Positions 62,551 through 64,000 of a DNA stretch of 64,000 nucleotides are shown one piece after another. Each line of letters starts with the position of its first letter. Within the stretch, counting starts at the first letter, position 1. The DNA is from Rivularia sp. PCC 7116 (lineage in GTDB: Bacteria; Cyanobacteriota; Cyanobacteriia; Cyanobacteriales; Nostocaceae). The translations under genes and the position numbers were made by a program. The stretch lies in contig NC_019678.1 in the NCBI RefSeq assembly GCF_000316665.1, forward strand, positions 4,836,001-4,900,000. Reading direction: 5' to 3'. The notes beneath the pieces are model-generated. The model saw nothing but the letters and a program-made list of their open reading frames with translations, ran no database searches and was not told the origin of the DNA.

Positions 62551-64000
62551 CTATGACTTATTCTTAACCCTTGCCAAAGCATTTAATAGTTCGCTCGCAC
62601 TAAAAGGCTTCGATAGAAAAGCTTGAAAAATATTACCATTGGCTTCCGCTAAAGTTTCATTAGAAAGCAATCCGCTCATTGCAATAATTTTGACCTGCGG
62701 ATTAATTTGCTGTAACGTGCGGATGGCTGTTTCGCCGTCCATTAAGGGCATCATTATATCGATTAAAACGATATTAATTTCTTTTTTTCGCTGCACATAA
62801 ATTGCAAGAGCTTCAATCCCATCTTTGGCGGTAATTACGCGGAAATTATAGGTTTCAAGGGTTGTTTTAATAATTTCACAAATTCCTGCTTCATCATCTA
62901 CAACTAAAATTAATTCATTATTCCCACTAGGAAACTGTTTATTTTCTGGTATTACTGAAGCCTTGTCCTCTATACTTGGTAGATAAACTTTAAACTGAGT
63001 GTACGAGTCTATTTTGCTCGATACTTCAATAAAACCACCGTGGTTTTTAACAATACCTAAAACCGTCGATAAACCTAATCCCGTACCTTCTCCTACCTGT
63101 TTGGTAGTAAAAAATGGGTCAAAAATTCTATCTATTATTTGTGGAGAAATACCAATTCCAGTGTCAGCAATAGTAACCAAGACATAAGAGCCAACTTGTG
63201 CCTCGATATTCATTTTGGCATAACTTTCATCAATAAATTTATTTTCTGCTTCAATGCTTAAAGTTCCTCCCTCGGGCATGGAATCTCGGGCATTTACGAC
63301 TAAATTCATAAATACCTGATGCAGTTGGGTTGCGTCTGCCGAAACTGTCCATAAATCTCTCGGTAAATTCCTTTCGATGGTGATGCTTTTAGGAAATGTG
63401 CCCTTAGCAAACTGCTCGATATCTTTTAGTAAATGCTTAACTTGCAATACCGTGCGCTTACCTTCGTTACCGCGAGCAAAAGACAAAACCTGTTTGACTA
63501 AATTAGCCCCTCGCTTGGTATTAGCTTCTAACATTTGCAGCATTTCTTTAGAAGTGTCGTCAACATGCCCGAGTTTTAGCGGTAATAATTGAGCGATCGC
63601 TAAAATTGGTGTGAGCATATTATTCAAATCGTGAGCAATACCGCTTGCTAAGGTACCGAGGCTTTCCAAGCGTTGAGCGCGGAGAAACTGGCTTTCAAGT
63701 AGTTTTTTCTCGGTGATATCGGTGTCTACAGTCAAAATTGATTTTGGGTTTCCGGCTTCGTCGCTTACCAAAGTCCAGCGGCTAGCAACCGTAATTTCTC
63801 TACCCTGCTTGGTAATTTTATGTAATTCACCTTGCCACGAACCGCTGCGTCCAACTTCCTGCAAAGCTTCGGTTAACTCTTGAGTTACTTCCTTGTATAA
63901 AAGCTCATCGGCTTTTTTCCCCACAGCTTCATCTGCCGTCCAACCATACATCCGCTCGGCACTTTGGTTGCAGTATAAAATTTCTCCTGCTACACTTCTT
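62551..64000 (-). CDS. Hybrid sensor histidine kinase (PAS-HisKA-HATPase-REC), N-terminus cut by window
   Basis: At least 483 residues; the frame stays open past 64000 (ILYCNQSAERMYGW continues upstream of the first Met at 63951), so the start is missing. Visible: a PAS/PAC domain (MYGWTADEAVG ... SILTVDTDITEKK), HisKA GIAHDLNNMLTPI (His), HATPase with NLVVNARDSMPEGG, DTGIGI and GEGTGLGLSTV, then a receiver domain with LVVDDEAG, the phospho-acceptor Asp in IVLIDIMMPLMDG, and the conserved Lys in FLSKPFSASE. Order matches hybrid kinases of the blue-light/nitrogen-sensor type; signal unknown. Confidence 0.88.
   Translation of the reverse strand, partial: RSVAGEILYCNQSAERMYGWTADEAVGKKADELLYKEVTQELTEALQEVGRSGSWQGELHKITKQGREITVASRWTLVSDEAGNPKSILTVDTDITEKKLLESQFLRAQRLESLGTLASGIAHDLNNMLTPILAIAQLLPLKLGHVDDTSKEMLQMLEANTKRGANLVKQVLSFARGNEGKRTVLQVKHLLKDIEQFAKGTFPKSITIERNLPRDLWTVSADATQLHQVFMNLVVNARDSMPEGGTLSIEAENKFIDESYAKMNIEAQVGSYVLVTIADTGIGISPQIIDRIFDPFFTTKQVGEGTGLGLSTVLGIVKNHGGFIEVSSKIDSYTQFKVYLPSIEDKASVIPENKQFPSGNNELILVVDDEAGICEIIKTTLETYNFRVITAKDGIEALAIYVQRKKEINIVLIDIMMPLMDGETAIRTLQQINPQVKIIAMSGLLSNETLAEANGNIFQAFLSKPFSASELLNALARVKNKS

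Overview
The window is AT-rich chromosomal DNA from a filamentous, heterocyst-forming cyanobacterium. Evidence for this is hetF with an NsiR1-type small-RNA array in front of it, chlM (chlorophyll synthesis), a plant/cyanobacterial-type ispH, two ammonium transporters (one behind a perfect NtcA box), two HstK-family Ser/Thr+His kinases, GCGATCGC (HIP1-like) sites, and many short heptanucleotide repeats between genes. A Rivularia/Calothrix-like member of the Nostocales is my inference; no rRNA is present to prove it.

Layout. 1-850: tandem 130-bp repeats, each encoding on the minus strand a ~60-nt RNA with a TCCGGA/-10 promoter and a terminator (NsiR1). 1261-3795: hetF, followed by a 1.1-kb gene-poor gap. 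4940-10788: a small hypothetical gene, a secreted zinc peptidase, a SanA/YdcF-like protein, the murT-gatD pair (amidation of peptidoglycan D-Glu), a thioredoxin-fold thylakoid protein and a hypothetical protein. 11116-15794: a cardiolipin-synthase-like PLD protein and the ergothioneine cluster egtC-egtB-egtD. 16045-20901: DUF423 protein, two paralogous small membrane proteins, chlM, nagA and purE. 21215-39883: two amt genes bracketing an NTF2-like protein, two giant tandem HstK kinases and a KefB-like antiporter with a UspA domain. 40034-47594: SGNH hydrolase, ispH, small hypotheticals, a divergent alkaline phosphatase lipoprotein, and a subtilisin-like protease followed by a free-standing homologue of its propeptide.

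48178-58423 is the most unusual block: nine co-oriented genes that read as a type IV secretion (mating-pair formation) apparatus: VirB2-, VirB3-, VirB4-, VirB5-, VirB6-, two VirB8-, VirB10- and VirB9-like proteins. No relaxase, coupling ATPase or VirB11 lies in the window. Nearly every gap inside it carries heptanucleotide repeats. 58483-64000 (minus strand): apolipoprotein N-acyltransferase, a Tic21/DUF3611 membrane protein, a lipoprotein with a duplicated domain, and a hybrid histidine kinase cut by the window edge.

Themes: heterocyst control (NsiR1/hetF), nitrogen acquisition and signalling (NtcA box, amt, HstK), envelope building (murT/gatD, lnt, cardiolipin synthase, SanA-like) and an orphan T4SS-like machine. 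All assignments are from reading the sequence; no database search was run.
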